Origin: an uncultured Lamprocystis sp.
GTDB lineage: Bacteria; Pseudomonadota; Gammaproteobacteria; Chromatiales; Chromatiaceae
Direction of reading: 5' to 3'
NCBI RefSeq assembly: GCF_903933125.1
Contig: NZ_CAIZIZ010000310.1
Span: 1-64,000 of the forward strand
DNA length: 64,000 bases
Shown: positions 29,368 to 39,707 of the stretch, in pieces
How the letters are laid out: every line of letters starts with the position of its first letter
Numbering within the stretch: the first letter of the stretch is position 1
Program-made: the position numbers and the translations under genes
The notes under the pieces: generated by a model
Told to the model about the DNA's origin: nothing
Seen by the model: the letters and a program-made list of their open reading frames with translations, nothing else
The model's database searches: none

Positions 29368-32206
29368 CCGGCAGCAGCCCGAGTTGGGTCCGATGCAAGC
29401 GCTGATAGCGTTCCTGCCACTGCGAGGGTTGGCTCACCAGGACGACCTCCACGGCGGTGACCTTGTACTCGGGACAATTGGTCGCCCAATCAGAGTTGTC
29501 CGTCGTGATAACATTGGCCCCCGACTCCGGAAAGTGGAAGGTGGTGTAGACCACCCCGGGCTGGACCCGCTCGGTGATGGCGACGCGCAGCGCCGTCTCC
29601 CCGGCGCGGCTCGCCACCCCCACCCAATCGCCCTCACGAATCCCCCGATCCTGCGCGTCCTGGGGATGGATCTCCAGGCGATCCTCGGCATGCCACCGGA
29701 CGTTCTCGGTACGGCGGGTCTGGGCCCCCACGTTATATTGGGAAAGGATGCGTCCGGTCGTCAGGATCAAAGGGTAACGCGGGTTGACCCGCTCGGCGGT
29801 GGGCACATAGCGGGTCACCATGAAACGCCCCTGGCCGCGCACGAAGGCATCCACATGCATGATGGGGGTGCCGTCCGGATGGGCCTCGTTGCAGGGCCAC
29901 TGGATGCTGCCCAAGGCGTCGAGCCGATCGTAGCTCACCCCCTGGAAGCTGGGGGTGAGGCGGGCGATCTCGTCCATGATGGCGGACGGGTGCGGATATT
30001 CCATGGCATAGCCAAGGGCCTTGGACAGGGCCGCCGTCACCTCCCAGTCCGCCAGTCCGGCCAACGGCGGCATGACTTTACGTACCCGCGAGATCCGCCG
30101 TTCCGCGTTGGTGAAGGTGCCGTCTTTCTCCAGGAAACTGCACCCGGGCAGGAAGACATGGGCATACTTGGCAGTTTCATTCAGGAAGAGGTCTTGCACC
30201 ACCACGCACTCCATCGCCGCCATGGCCGCTTGCACGTGCTGGGTGTTGGGGTCGGACTGGACGATGTCCTCACCCTCGCAGTAAAGCCCCTTGAAGCTCC
30301 CGTCCAGAGCCGCCTCGAACATATTGGGGATGCGCAGACCCGGTTCCGGGTCGATCGCCACCCCCCAGGCGTCCTGGAACAGGGCGCGGGTGACGGCGTC
30401 GGAGACGTGGCGGTACCCCGGCAGTTCGTGCGGGAAGGAACCCATGTCGCAGGACCCCTGCACGTTGTTCTGACCCCGCAATGGATTGACTCCCACGCCC
30501 AGGCGCCCGACGTTGCCGGTGGCCATGGCGAGGTTGGCAATTCCCATCACCATGGTCGAGCCCTGGCTGTGTTCGGTGACGCCCAGGCCGTAGTAAATCG
30601 CTCCATTGCCGGCCCCGGCATAAAGCCGGGCCGCGCCACGCACGGCCGCAGCGGGAACACCGGTCACTGACTCCATCGCCTCCGGGGACTGCTCGGGCTG
30701 CGCCACGAAGTCGCGCCAGGCAGCAAAGGCGGCCGGCTCGCAACGCTCGGCCACGAAGGTCTCGTTGACGAGGCCCTCGACGACAATGACGTGGGCCAGG
30801 GCATTGACGATGGCGACATTGGTTCCGGGCAGCAACTTCAAGTGGTAATCCGCCGCCACGTGGGGACTCTTGACCAGATCGATGCGGCGCGGATCGATCA
30901 CGATGAGGCGCGCGCCCTGACGCAGCCGGCGTTTCAATTGGGAGCCAAAGACCGGGTGTCCGTCGGTGGGGTTGGCCCCAATGACCATGACCACGTCGGC
31001 CGCGAGCACCGAGTCGAAGGTCTGGGTACCGGCAGACTCGCCCAGGGTCTGCTTGAGTCCGTAGCCGGTCGGCGAGTGGCAGACCCGCGCACAGGTGTCC
31101 ACATTGTTGTTGCCGAAGGCGGCGCGCACCAGTTTCTGGACCAGATAGGTCTCCTCGTTGGTACAGCGCGAGGAAGTGATACCACCCACCGATCCGCGCC
31201 CGTACTTGGCCTGGATGCGCTTGAGTTCCGCTGCCGCGTAGGTCAGAGCCTCATCCCAGGAGACCGGCTGCCAGGGGTCGTGGATGGACGCGCGGATCAT
31301 CGGCGTCTTGATCCGGTCCGGATGTGTAGCATAACCCCAGGCGAAGCGCCCCTTGACGCAGGCGTGTCCGTGGTTGGCCTGGCCGTCCCTCCAGGGGACC
31401 ATGCGGACCACCGTCGTACCCTTGACCTCCGCTTTGAAGCCGCAGCCCACGCCGCAGTAGGCGCAGGTGGTGATGACCGCACGCTCCGCCTGGCCCAAGC
31501 GCGTGACTGATTTCTCGATCAGGGTGGCCGTGGGACAGGCCTGAACACAGGCTCCGCAGGAGACACACTCGGACGCCATGAAGGACTGGCCCTGGCCGGC
31601 GCTGACATGCGAGTCAAAACCGCGCCCGGAAATGGTGAGCGCAAAGGTTCCCTGGACCTCGGCACAGGCCCGCACGCAACGGCTGCACAGGATGCACTTG
31701 GCAGGATCGAAGCTGAAATAGGGGTTGGACTCGTCCTGTGGCCGGGCACTGACGGCGTCGAAGTGATTCGCCCCGTCCGGACCATAACGGACCTCGCGCA
31801 GCCCCACCACGCCCGCCATGTCCTGGAGTTCACAGTTGCCGTTCGCGGAACAGGTCAGACAGTCAAGCGGGTGATCGGAGATGTAGAGTTCCATGACCCC
31901 GCGGCGGATTCCGGCGAGCTTCTCCGATTGGGTGCTGACCTGCATCCCGTCCTCCACCGGCGTGGTACAGGAAGCCGGGTAGCCGCGGCGCCCCTTGATC
32001 TCGACCAGACACAGGCGGCAGGAGCCGAAGGGCTCCAGGCTGTCGGTGGCACACAGTTTCGGGATACTGATGCCGATTTCCTGGGCCGCACGCAGCACCG
32101 ACGTCCCCGCCGGGACCGACACCGCGAAGCCGTCAATGGTCAGGGTCACCGCCTGCCCGGCGGTGCGGGCCGGGGTGCCGAAATCGGTATCGCGGGGAAG
32201 GGACAT
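29339..32206 (-). CDS. fdsA: NAD-dependent formate dehydrogenase alpha subunit (Mo, FeS)
   Basis: 2Fe-2S domain, CxxCxxxC ferredoxin clusters, CAYCGVGCGFKAEVKG, active-site region CARVCHSPTGYGLKQTLGESAGTQT. Confidence 0.95.
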   Translation of the reverse strand: MSLPRDTDFGTPARTAGQAVTLTIDGFAVSVPAGTSVLRAAQEIGISIPKLCATDSLEPFGSCRLCLVEIKGRRGYPASCTTPVEDGMQVSTQSEKLAGIRRGVMELYISDHPLDCLTCSANGNCELQDMAGVVGLREVRYGPDGANHFDAVSARPQDESNPYFSFDPAKCILCSRCVRACAEVQGTFALTISGRGFDSHVSAGQGQSFMASECVSCGACVQACPTATLIEKSVTRLGQAERAVITTCAYCGVGCGFKAEVKGTTVVRMVPWRDGQANHGHACVKGRFAWGYATHPDRIKTPMIRASIHDPWQPVSWDEALTYAAAELKRIQAKYGRGSVGGITSSRCTNEETYLVQKLVRAAFGNNNVDTCARVCHSPTGYGLKQTLGESAGTQTFDSVLAADVVMVIGANPTDGHPVFGSQLKRRLRQGARLIVIDPRRIDLVKSPHVAADYHLKLLPGTNVAIVNALAHVIVVEGLVNETFVAERCEPAAFAAWRDFVAQPEQSPEAMESVTGVPAAAVRGAARLYAGAGNGAIYYGLGVTEHSQGSTMVMGIANLAMATGNVGRLGVGVNPLRGQNNVQGSCDMGSFPHELPGYRHVSDAVTRALFQDAWGVAIDPEPGLRIPNMFEAALDGSFKGLYCEGEDIVQSDPNTQHVQAAMAAMECVVVQDLFLNETAKYAHVFLPGCSFLEKDGTFTNAERRISRVRKVMPPLAGLADWEVTAALSKALGYAMEYPHPSAIMDEIARLTPSFQGVSYDRLDALGSIQWPCNEAHPDGTPIMHVDAFVRGQGRFMVTRYVPTAERVNPRYPLILTTGRILSQYNVGAQTRRTENVRWHAEDRLEIHPQDAQDRGIREGDWVGVASRAGETALRVAITERVQPGVVYTTFHFPESGANVITTDNSDWATNCPEYKVTAVEVVLVSQPSQWQERYQRLHRTQLGLLPGASGPDARP

Positions 32207-32272
32207 GGTCTTACCTCGTGCGAGTCAGGCCCGCGGTGGTGGGCGACCGCACACAGAGCGGTCGCGGAGCGC

Positions 32273-33835
32273 TCAGAAAAGGACTGGCGTTTCGACCCCG
32301 AAGTCCTGCGGAAAATGCCGCAGGGCCGACCGCACCGGGTAAGGCGCCATGCCGCCCAGAGCGCAGAGTGAACCGTACTCCAGGGTGTCACACAGGGATT
32401 CGAGCAAGGCAAGGTTTGCAGCACGTTCCTGGTCGGCGATGATGCGGTCGATCACCTCCACCCCGCGGCGGGAGCCGATGCGGCAGGGGGTGCACTTGCC
32501 GCAGGATTCCAGCGCGCAAAACTCCATCGCATAGCGCGCCATGCGCGCCATATCGACGGTGTCGTCAAAGGCGACGATGCCGCCGTGGCCGATCATCGCG
32601 CCCATCCGGCTGTAGGTCTCGTAATCCAGGGGTACCTCGAACTGGGACTCCGGGACATAGGCCCCGAGCGGCCCGCCGACCTGGACCGCGCGGATCGGCC
32701 GGCCGTTGGCGGAACCGCCGCCATAATCGTAGAGCAGCGCGGCCAGCGTCAGCCCGAAGGCCTTCTCCACCAGACCGCCGTGGCGGATGTTGCCCGCCAG
32801 TTGGAAGGGCAAGGTGCCATGGGAACGCCCGACCCCGTAGTCCCGGTAAAAGGCCGCGCCGCGCGCCAAAATGATCGGCACCGTAGCCAAACTGATGACG
32901 TTGTTGATGACGGTGGGCTGGCCAAACAGTCCGGCGACGGCCGGCAATGGCGGCTTGAAACGGACCAGACCGGGTTTGCCCTCCAGACTCTCCAGCAGGG
33001 AGGTCTCCTCGCCGCAGATGTAGGCCCCGGCGCCCATACGCACCTCAAGATCGAAGGCACGACCGGAGCCCAGGACGTCCGCGCCCAGGTAACCGGCTTC
33101 CCGCGCCCGGTCGATGGCGACTGCCAGCGTGCGGCAGGCGTGCGGGTACTCGGAACGCGTATAGATATAGCCCGCCGTCGCGCCCACCGCCAGGGCCGCG
33201 ATGGTCATGCCCTCGATCAGGCAATAGGGGTCCCCCTCCATCAACATGCGGTCGGAGAAGGTACCGGAGTCGCCCTCGTCGGCATTGCAGACGACGTACT
33301 TCCGACGGCCTTCGGCCTGTCGTACTGTGGCCCACTTGACCCCGGTCGGAAAGGCGGCACCGCCGCGCCCGCGCAGACCGGCATCAGTGACCTCGCGGAT
33401 CAGTTCCTCACCGGACATCGACATGGCCCGGTCCAGGCCGGCGAAGCCGCCGTTGGCCCGGTAATCGTTGAGGCTCAAGGGGTCGGTCAAACCCATGCGG
33501 GCGAAAGTCAAGCGTTCTTGCCCAGCCAGATAGGGGATATGGTCACTCAGCCCGTGACCTAGCCGATGCGGCCGGCCGCTCAAGAACCCAGCGTCGAACA
33601 GGTCCGGCACGTCCGGCGGCAGCACCGGGCCGTAGGCGATGCGCCCGGCCGGGGTCTCGACCTCCACCAGCGGCTCCAGCCAAAAGAGGCCGCGCGAACC
33701 GTTGCGCACCAGATCAATGGACAGACCGCGGCGGTCGGCTTCGCGCGTGATCGCCTGGGCGACGCGTTCGGCACCCACCGACAGTGCGCTGGAATCGATG
33801 GGCACCAGGACCCGAGGGGACGCGGTTCTGGTCAT
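32273..33835 (-). CDS. fdsB: NAD-dependent formate dehydrogenase beta subunit (NuoF-like)
   Basis: GRGGAAFPTGVKWA, NADEGDSGTFSDRMLMEGDP, ESCGKCTPCRIGSRRG. Confidence 0.95.
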   Translation of the reverse strand: MTRTASPRVLVPIDSSALSVGAERVAQAITREADRRGLSIDLVRNGSRGLFWLEPLVEVETPAGRIAYGPVLPPDVPDLFDAGFLSGRPHRLGHGLSDHIPYLAGQERLTFARMGLTDPLSLNDYRANGGFAGLDRAMSMSGEELIREVTDAGLRGRGGAAFPTGVKWATVRQAEGRRKYVVCNADEGDSGTFSDRMLMEGDPYCLIEGMTIAALAVGATAGYIYTRSEYPHACRTLAVAIDRAREAGYLGADVLGSGRAFDLEVRMGAGAYICGEETSLLESLEGKPGLVRFKPPLPAVAGLFGQPTVINNVISLATVPIILARGAAFYRDYGVGRSHGTLPFQLAGNIRHGGLVEKAFGLTLAALLYDYGGGSANGRPIRAVQVGGPLGAYVPESQFEVPLDYETYSRMGAMIGHGGIVAFDDTVDMARMARYAMEFCALESCGKCTPCRIGSRRGVEVIDRIIADQERAANLALLESLCDTLEYGSLCALGGMAPYPVRSALRHFPQDFGVETPVLF

Positions 33836-34332
33836 GCCGGAGCCTGCGCGTCACGCAAGTCGCCGATCAGGGCGTCCAAGGTCGCCGGGTCCATGCGGCC
33901 GTAGATGGCATCGTCGATCCGAATGGCCGGAGAGCAGGCGCAGTTGCCCAGGCAATAGACCGGCTCCAGGGTCAGGGCACCGTCCGGAGTCGTCTGATGG
34001 AAGTTGATCCCAAGGATGTCGCGGGCCTGGGCCTCAAGGCGGTACGAGCCCATGGCCTGACAGGACTCCGCCCGGCAGATCTGCAACACGTGGCGCCCGG
34101 CCGGGGCGCGGCGGAAATCGTGGTAGAAGTCGAGCACACCCTGGACCTCGGCGCGCGAGACGTTCAGGGCATCACTGATCAGCGGAACCACCTCGGCAGG
34201 GACCCAGCCCATCTGACCTTGGATGGCGTGGAGCAGTGGCAGCATGGCCCCCGGCATAGCGCGGTGGACTTCGATGATGGCGCGCAGTGCTGCCTGGTCG
34301 CTTTCGCGATCGGCGCCGACAAGGTTCGACAT
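33832..34332 (-). CDS. fdsG: NAD-dependent formate dehydrogenase gamma subunit (NuoE-like)
   Basis: EVQGVLDFYHDFRRAPAGRHVLQICRAESCQAMGS...EPVYCLGNCACSPAIRID. Confidence 0.95.
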   Translation of the reverse strand: MSNLVGADRESDQAALRAIIEVHRAMPGAMLPLLHAIQGQMGWVPAEVVPLISDALNVSRAEVQGVLDFYHDFRRAPAGRHVLQICRAESCQAMGSYRLEAQARDILGINFHQTTPDGALTLEPVYCLGNCACSPAIRIDDAIYGRMDPATLDALIGDLRDAQAPA

Positions 34333-34509
34333 GCGGGTGACTCCTCAAGACTGTTGGCGCGTTCGATGCAAAGTTCGCACCGCGTCGCCCCCAAGTGGAC
34401 TAATCGCTGGCCCAGCGCCGACCGTTGCGCCGATTTCGTCACAGGTGTCACCGACCGCGATCAACGCTGAAACTGATGGGCAGAATGGTCGACGATCGGG
34501 TCCTGCGCC

Positions 34510-34634
34510 TCGGCGAAGGGCGTGACCGACAAAGATTTCGAGGTGGCCCGCAAGATCGAGCAGACGGTCATGCGGACAGCGCCTTGGAGAGCACCCCAGA
34601 TGACCCGCGATTCAAGTACGTCAAATACGACTGA
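34510..34634 (+). pseudogene. Decayed fragment of the pterin-4a-carbinolamine dehydratase gene
   Basis: SAKGVTDKDFEVARKIEQTVM then, after a frameshifting deletion, SALESTPDDPRFKYVKYD*. Compare the intact gene at 20556-20930: SAKGITDKDFELARKIEDTLM...SALEGTPDDPRFKYIKYD*. Confidence 0.88.
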
Positions 34635-34705
34635 GCCTAGGTCCGTGTGCCGACCCGGCAGCAATGTCTTGCTGCGGCATCCGCAGTGGCACGATAGGGG
34701 CACAG

Positions 34706-34723
34706 TGTCCCAGCGCTGGCACA
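34706..34723. promoter_or_regulatory. Near-palindromic 18-mer TGTCCCAGCGCTGGCACA upstream of pqqA
   Basis: Near-perfect dyad (TGTsCCAGCGCTGGsACA). A related copy lies at 39303-39320. Confidence 0.5.
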
Positions 34724-34976
34724 GGCACACGCAGTCCGACCCGATCGCCGCCAAGCGCCGACCGACCAGCCGCACGCGGCCGTGCACGCGTTACGGGCTG
34801 GCGTCCGGTGTACCCGGGCAGGCCAGATCACCACCTCGGGCAATGGCACGTGCTTTGCTTGACTTCATCTCACCAAGTTGCGGACAACACGCAACTCTGG
34901 CGGGCCGATTCCACGTTAGGGATCGGCTGCACGTCGAAATGGTCCCATCAATTCCATCGAGGAGGCGACAGCCAAC

Positions 34977-35051
34977 ATGACCTGGTCAACCCCCGCGTTC
35001 GAGGATCTGCGTCTGGGCTTCGAGATCAACCTGTATATCAACAACCGGTAA
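34977..35051 (+). CDS. pqqA: PQQ precursor peptide PqqA
   Basis: MTWSTPAFEDLRLGFEINLYINNR* (24 aa) with the conserved E-x3-Y pair (EINLY), good RBS (gaggag-like), directly upstream of pqqB. Missing from the ORF track because it is short. Confidence 0.93.
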   Translation: MTWSTPAFEDLRLGFEINLYINNR

Positions 35052-35164
35052 ACCGGTTAACCTAAAGATTGAGGCACAAGCGCCCTGAGCCGGCCAGCTG
35101 CCGGCCGGGGCGCACCCACCCCCGCATTTGGCAACCCCAGCTCGACTTAACCCAAGCAGTTAGT

Positions 35165-36079
35165 ATGTATATTCGCGTTCTCGGGTCCGGCGCGGGCGGC
35201 GGCTTCCCGCAGTGGAATTGCAACTGCCCCAATTGTTCCGGCGTCCGCTCCGGTCGAATCAAAGCCACCGCGCGTACCCAATCCTCGATCGCTGTCAGCG
35301 CCGATGGAGGGGATTGGATCCTGTTCAATGCCTCCCCGGACATCCGCGCCCAGTTGGCGGCATTCCCATCCTTACAGCCAGGACGCCAGGTCCGGGACAC
35401 GGCCATCCGCGCGATCCTGCTGGTCGATGCGCAGATCGACCACACGACCGGACTCCTGATGCTGCGCGAGCACACCGCCCCGTGGGACATCTACTGCACC
35501 GCGGCGGTTCGGCAGGACCTGACCACCGGGTTCCCGATCTTCAACATCCTCGGGCACTTCCGCGGGATAAACTGGCACGAGGTGCTGACCGATCAGTCGG
35601 ATTTCACAATTCCCGGCGCCGCGGGACTCGTCTTTACCGCCGTCCCCCTGAAAAGCGAGGCACCACCCTACTCACCCCATCGCCACAATACGGTCCCTGG
35701 GGACAATATCGGCGTCCGCGTACGCGACGAGCGGACCGGCCGGACGCTCTTCTACGCGCCGGGGTTAGGGCGTATCGACGCGTCGGTCCTTGCCTATATG
35801 GAGGCGGCGGATTGTCTGCTGGTGGACGGCACCCTGTGGCGCGACGACGAGATGATCGAATGCGGGATCGGGGATAAACTCGGCAGTGCCATGGGCCACC
35901 TTGACCAATCCGGCCGCGGCGGTCTCATGGAGCATCTGAGCCGCCTGGCCCGGCCACGTAAGATCCTCATCCATATCAACAACACCAACCCCATCCTGGA
36001 CGAGGAGTCCCGCGAGCGCCGCACCCTGGAGCAGGCCGACATCGAGGTCGCCTTCGACGGGATGGAGATCACGCTGTAA
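35165..36079 (+). CDS. pqqB: PQQ biosynthesis protein PqqB
   Basis: [28 protein letters not shown]...; metallo-beta-lactamase fold. Confidence 0.96.
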   Translation: MYIRVLGSGAGGGFPQWNCNCPNCSGVRSGRIKATARTQSSIAVSADGGDWILFNASPDIRAQLAAFPSLQPGRQVRDTAIRAILLVDAQIDHTTGLLMLREHTAPWDIYCTAAVRQDLTTGFPIFNILGHFRGINWHEVLTDQSDFTIPGAAGLVFTAVPLKSEAPPYSPHRHNTVPGDNIGVRVRDERTGRTLFYAPGLGRIDASVLAYMEAADCLLVDGTLWRDDEMIECGIGDKLGSAMGHLDQSGRGGLMEHLSRLARPRKILIHINNTNPILDEESRERRTLEQADIEVAFDGMEITL

Positions 36080-36105
36080 CCCGATAAACACATGTTTTTC
36101 AACAC

Positions 36106-36867
36106 ATGAACGCACACCCTGGAGTGCTGATGGAGACCGATACCGCGACCCCCTGGAGCAGGACAGAATTTGAGCAGCGCTTACGGGACAAGGAGCGCTA
36201 TTACCATATTCATCACGAACTCCATGTGCTGATGAACTCGGGCCAGGTCGACAAGCCCGTGATCCAGGGCTGGGTGGCCAATCGCTTCTATTATCAGACA
36301 TCGATTCCGCTCAAGGACGCGGCAATCATGGCCAATTGCCCGGATCGGGACGCCCGTCGGCTGTGGGTCCAGCGCATCATCGATCACGACGGCACCCACG
36401 GGGATGAGGGCGGCATCGAAGCCTGGCTGCAATTGGGTGAGGCAGTCGGACTGACCCGCGAGGATCTGTTGTCGAACAAACATCTGCTGCCCGGGGTCCG
36501 GTTCGCCGTGGACGCTTATGTGGACTTCGCGCGCCGCCAACCCTGGGAAATCGCCGCCAGCTCGTCACTGACGGAGCTCTTCGCCCCAACCATCCATCAG
36601 GCGCGCCTGGATTCCTGGCCGGGACACTATCCCTGGATCGAGCCTCAGGGCTATGCCTATTTCCGCAAGCGGCTCGCCGAGGCGCGTCGGGACGTCGAAC
36701 ATGGACTCGCGATTACACTCGACTACTACCGCACCCGTGAGCAGCAGGAGCGGATGCTGGAGGTTCTCCAGTTCAAACTGGATGTCCTGTGGACTATGCT
36801 CGACTGCATGTGGGTCGCCTATGTCGCCAAGCGCCCGCCCTACCACAATGTCGGCGGTCGGCCATGA
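36106..36867 (+). CDS. pqqC: Pyrroloquinoline-quinone synthase PqqC
   Basis: [43 protein letters not shown]. Confidence 0.96.
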   Translation: MNAHPGVLMETDTATPWSRTEFEQRLRDKERYYHIHHELHVLMNSGQVDKPVIQGWVANRFYYQTSIPLKDAAIMANCPDRDARRLWVQRIIDHDGTHGDEGGIEAWLQLGEAVGLTREDLLSNKHLLPGVRFAVDAYVDFARRQPWEIAASSSLTELFAPTIHQARLDSWPGHYPWIEPQGYAYFRKRLAEARRDVEHGLAITLDYYRTREQQERMLEVLQFKLDVLWTMLDCMWVAYVAKRPPYHNVGGRP

Positions 36868-37160
36868 GTGCCCCGGAGCCGATCATCAGCCCGGACACGG
36901 TGCCGCGCCTGTCACCGATGTTCCGCCTCCAGTGGGAAGAGGCCCAGGGCTGTCATGTCCTGCTCTACCCGGAAGGCATGGTCAAGCTCAATGGCCCGGC
37001 CGGTGAGATCCTCAAGTGCTGCGACGGGGTGCGCTCGATCGCACAGATTATCCATGACTTGAGCGTCCGCTTCCCCGCGGCCCCCACCCTGCCCGACGAC
37101 TGCCGCCAATTTCTGAAGACTGCCCATGACAACCAATGGCTCCGTATCGACCCTGCCTAA
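36864..37160 (+). CDS. pqqD: PQQ biosynthesis peptide chaperone PqqD
   Basis: [42 protein letters not shown]. Confidence 0.95.
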   Translation: MSAPEPIISPDTVPRLSPMFRLQWEEAQGCHVLLYPEGMVKLNGPAGEILKCCDGVRSIAQIIHDLSVRFPAAPTLPDDCRQFLKTAHDNQWLRIDPA

Positions 37161-38271
37161 GCCGCTTTGGCTTCTGGCGGAACTCACTTACCGCTGCCCG
37201 CTCCAATGCCCCTACTGCTCCAATCCCCTCGACATCGCCCGCTACCAGGACGAATTGAGCACGGCGGAATGGGTACGGGTCTTCCGTGAGGCGCGCGCCC
37301 TGGGGGCGGTGCAGCTCGGTCTCTCCGGCGGCGAGGCCCTGGTGCGCCAGGACCTGGAAGAGCTGATCGCCGCGGCCCACGCGCTGGGCTTCTACACCAA
37401 CCTGCTCACGTCCGGTGTGGGCATGGACGAGCGGCGCATTCGCGGCTTCAAGGAGGCCGGGCTCGACCATATCCAGATCAGTTTCCAGGCCAGCAGCGAG
37501 GAGTTGAACAACTTCATCGCCGGTAACGACTCATTCAAGCACAAGCTGGAAATGGCCCGGCTGGTCAAGCACTATGGCTATCCCATGGTGCTGTGTTTCG
37601 TCCTGCACCGACACAACACGGACCACGTCGAACAGATTCTCGATCTGGCCCATGCGCTCCAGGCCGACTATGTGGAACTGGCCACCACCCAATACTACGG
37701 CTGGGCCATGCTCAATCGGGACCAGTTGTTCCCGACTCGTGAGCAGGTCGCGCATGCCGAGGCGACCGCACATCGCTATCAGGAAAAGCTCAAAGGCCGG
37801 ATGAAGACCCTCTATGTCGTTCCCGACTATTACGAGGACCGCCCCAAGGCGTGCATGAAAGGCTGGGGGGCGATCTTTCTCACCGTCGCCCCGGATGGCA
37901 CCGCCCTCCCATGCCATGCCGCCGGCAGCCTTCCGGGGCTGAGCTTTCCCAACGTACGCCAGCATGATCTCGCCTGGATCTGGAACGCGTCACCGGACTT
38001 CAACCGGTTCCGCGGCTTTGAGTGGATGAAGGAGCCCTGCCGCACCTGCCCGGAGCAGACCCGCGACTTCGGCGGCTGCCGCTGCCAAGCCTATCTGCTC
38101 ACCGGCGACCCCGCCAATGCTGACCCGGTCTGCTCCAAATCACCCCATCATGCCGCACTCCAACAGCAGGTCCAGGCCATCGGCGAGACCCAGACGGGAG
38201 CCGTGGCCCCCTTGATCTACCGTAACTTCCGCAACTCCAAGCGGCAGATGGGCATCGCGGCGCCTGATTGA
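37126..38271 (+). CDS. pqqE: PQQ biosynthesis radical SAM protein PqqE
   Basis: [25 protein letters not shown]...[18 protein letters not shown]... and C-terminal SPASM cysteines. Confidence 0.97.
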   Translation: MTTNGSVSTLPKPLWLLAELTYRCPLQCPYCSNPLDIARYQDELSTAEWVRVFREARALGAVQLGLSGGEALVRQDLEELIAAAHALGFYTNLLTSGVGMDERRIRGFKEAGLDHIQISFQASSEELNNFIAGNDSFKHKLEMARLVKHYGYPMVLCFVLHRHNTDHVEQILDLAHALQADYVELATTQYYGWAMLNRDQLFPTREQVAHAEATAHRYQEKLKGRMKTLYVVPDYYEDRPKACMKGWGAIFLTVAPDGTALPCHAAGSLPGLSFPNVRQHDLAWIWNASPDFNRFRGFEWMKEPCRTCPEQTRDFGGCRCQAYLLTGDPANADPVCSKSPHHAALQQQVQAIGETQTGAVAPLIYRNFRNSKRQMGIAAPD

Positions 38272-38281
38272 TGAATCCGGC

Positions 38282-39244
38282 CTAACACACGCGACAGGCC
38301 CTTAGCCGATCCGTCTCGCCGACCAGGGCGTCGATCATCGCAGGGTCCGAGATCAGGTGCCCCGCATCTTCGACCAAGAGCAGCCGTGAACCCGGCAGCG
38401 CCTGGTGCAAGGTCCAGGCACCCTCGAGGGGACAGACCAGGTCCAGCCGCCCGTGCACGATGGTGGTGGGTACTGTCGGCAGCCGTTCGGCGTGCTCGAT
38501 GATCTCATTATCCTGAAGGAAATAGCGGTGGCGCGCGTAGTGGGTCGCGATACGCACCTTGGCCAGGACCTGCGCGGCAACGACCGGCGCGGTCGACACC
38601 GCCGGGACGAACGGCCGCTGCCAGGTCAACACCCGCTCCTCCCACGCCGACCAGGCCAAGGCCGCCGCTGACGCCAGCGCCGCGTCCCTGGAACGGACCA
38701 GGCGATGATAGGCCATCGGCAGGCCGGTGCGCGCCGCCTTGGGGACTTGATCACAGAAGTCCCGCCAAGCATCCGGAAGCAGTCGCGCGACCCCATTCGG
38801 CCCGAAGAACCAGTCCAGATCCCGCTGCCGGGCCAGAAAGGTCCCGCGCAAGACCAACCCCATCACCCGCTGCGGGTGGGTCTGCGCGTAGACCAAGGCC
38901 AGGGTCGCACCCCAGGACCCGCCGAACAGCAGCCAGCGGTTGATCCTCAACCCCGTTCGGATGGTCTCCAGGTCCTCAATCAAATTCCGGGTGTTGTTCT
39001 GCGCGATGCCGCCCACGGGGGTCGAGCGCCCGCTGCCCCGTTGATCGACCAGCACGATGCGGTAGTGGTCCGGATCGAAATAGCGCCGGTGATCCGGTTG
39101 GCACCCAGACCCCGGACCGCCATGGAGGAAGACCACCGGGCAACCGTCGACCCGCCCGCATTCCTCCACATAAAGTCGCTGTCCGTCCCCAAGGACCAGG
39201 TGCCGCGCCGCATAGGGTTCGGTCGGCGGATAGAGCACGCGCAT
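38282..39244 (-). CDS. pip: Proline iminopeptidase (alpha/beta hydrolase)
   Basis: VFLHGGPGSGCQPDHRRYFDPDHYRIVLVDQRGSGRSTP...LLFGGSWGATLALVYAQTHP. Confidence 0.92.
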   Translation of the reverse strand: MRVLYPPTEPYAARHLVLGDGQRLYVEECGRVDGCPVVFLHGGPGSGCQPDHRRYFDPDHYRIVLVDQRGSGRSTPVGGIAQNNTRNLIEDLETIRTGLRINRWLLFGGSWGATLALVYAQTHPQRVMGLVLRGTFLARQRDLDWFFGPNGVARLLPDAWRDFCDQVPKAARTGLPMAYHRLVRSRDAALASAAALAWSAWEERVLTWQRPFVPAVSTAPVVAAQVLAKVRIATHYARHRYFLQDNEIIEHAERLPTVPTTIVHGRLDLVCPLEGAWTLHQALPGSRLLLVEDAGHLISDPAMIDALVGETDRLRACRVC

Positions 39245-39302
39245 GGTACAACTCCCGGATCACGTTAACGAACTACGCTCACGAACGCTGGGACGCACAG
39301 AG

Positions 39303-39320
39303 TGTCCCAGCACTGACACA
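39303..39320. promoter_or_regulatory. Copy of the 18-mer (TGTCCCAGCACTGACACA) in the pip/xoxF divergent region
   Basis: 16 of 18 identical to 34706-34723. Match extends through flanking AG...GGC. Confidence 0.5.
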
Positions 39321-39441
39321 GGCGTGACACCTGGAGCGCACAGCCGGGGCGCAACGCCATGACGGACCCGTCGCCGACCCATCCGATGAGGGAACGAGGC
39401 CGAGTGCTGGGGATGACCGACAGTCCAAGTAAGACACCATG

Positions 39442-39464
39442 GCGCTGGGGTTTCGGACCAGCGC
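39442..39464 (+). other. Hairpin GCGCTGG-N9-CCAGCGC in the xoxF upstream/leader region
   Basis: Perfect 7-bp stem read directly. Confidence 0.4.
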
Positions 39465-39707
39465 GGGCAGCCCCCGACCGGCCCAAATCCTGCGTCCTGA
39501 CCATTCCCCGACCGGAAAGAGGCAACGCCTGCGTACGGACGCGACCCTGGCACAGGGTTTGCTGATCTGGTGGAGCCACCTCAACCTAAACCCGCACGCC
39601 ATTGAGCGCGCCCTTGAGCCGAGCGCAGCGGCACCGTCAGCAGTCTGCCTTGAGGCCGCGTCCCTGTCCTGATAATCACAATCCCAGATCGAGGAGGTCT
39701 TGGAAAC

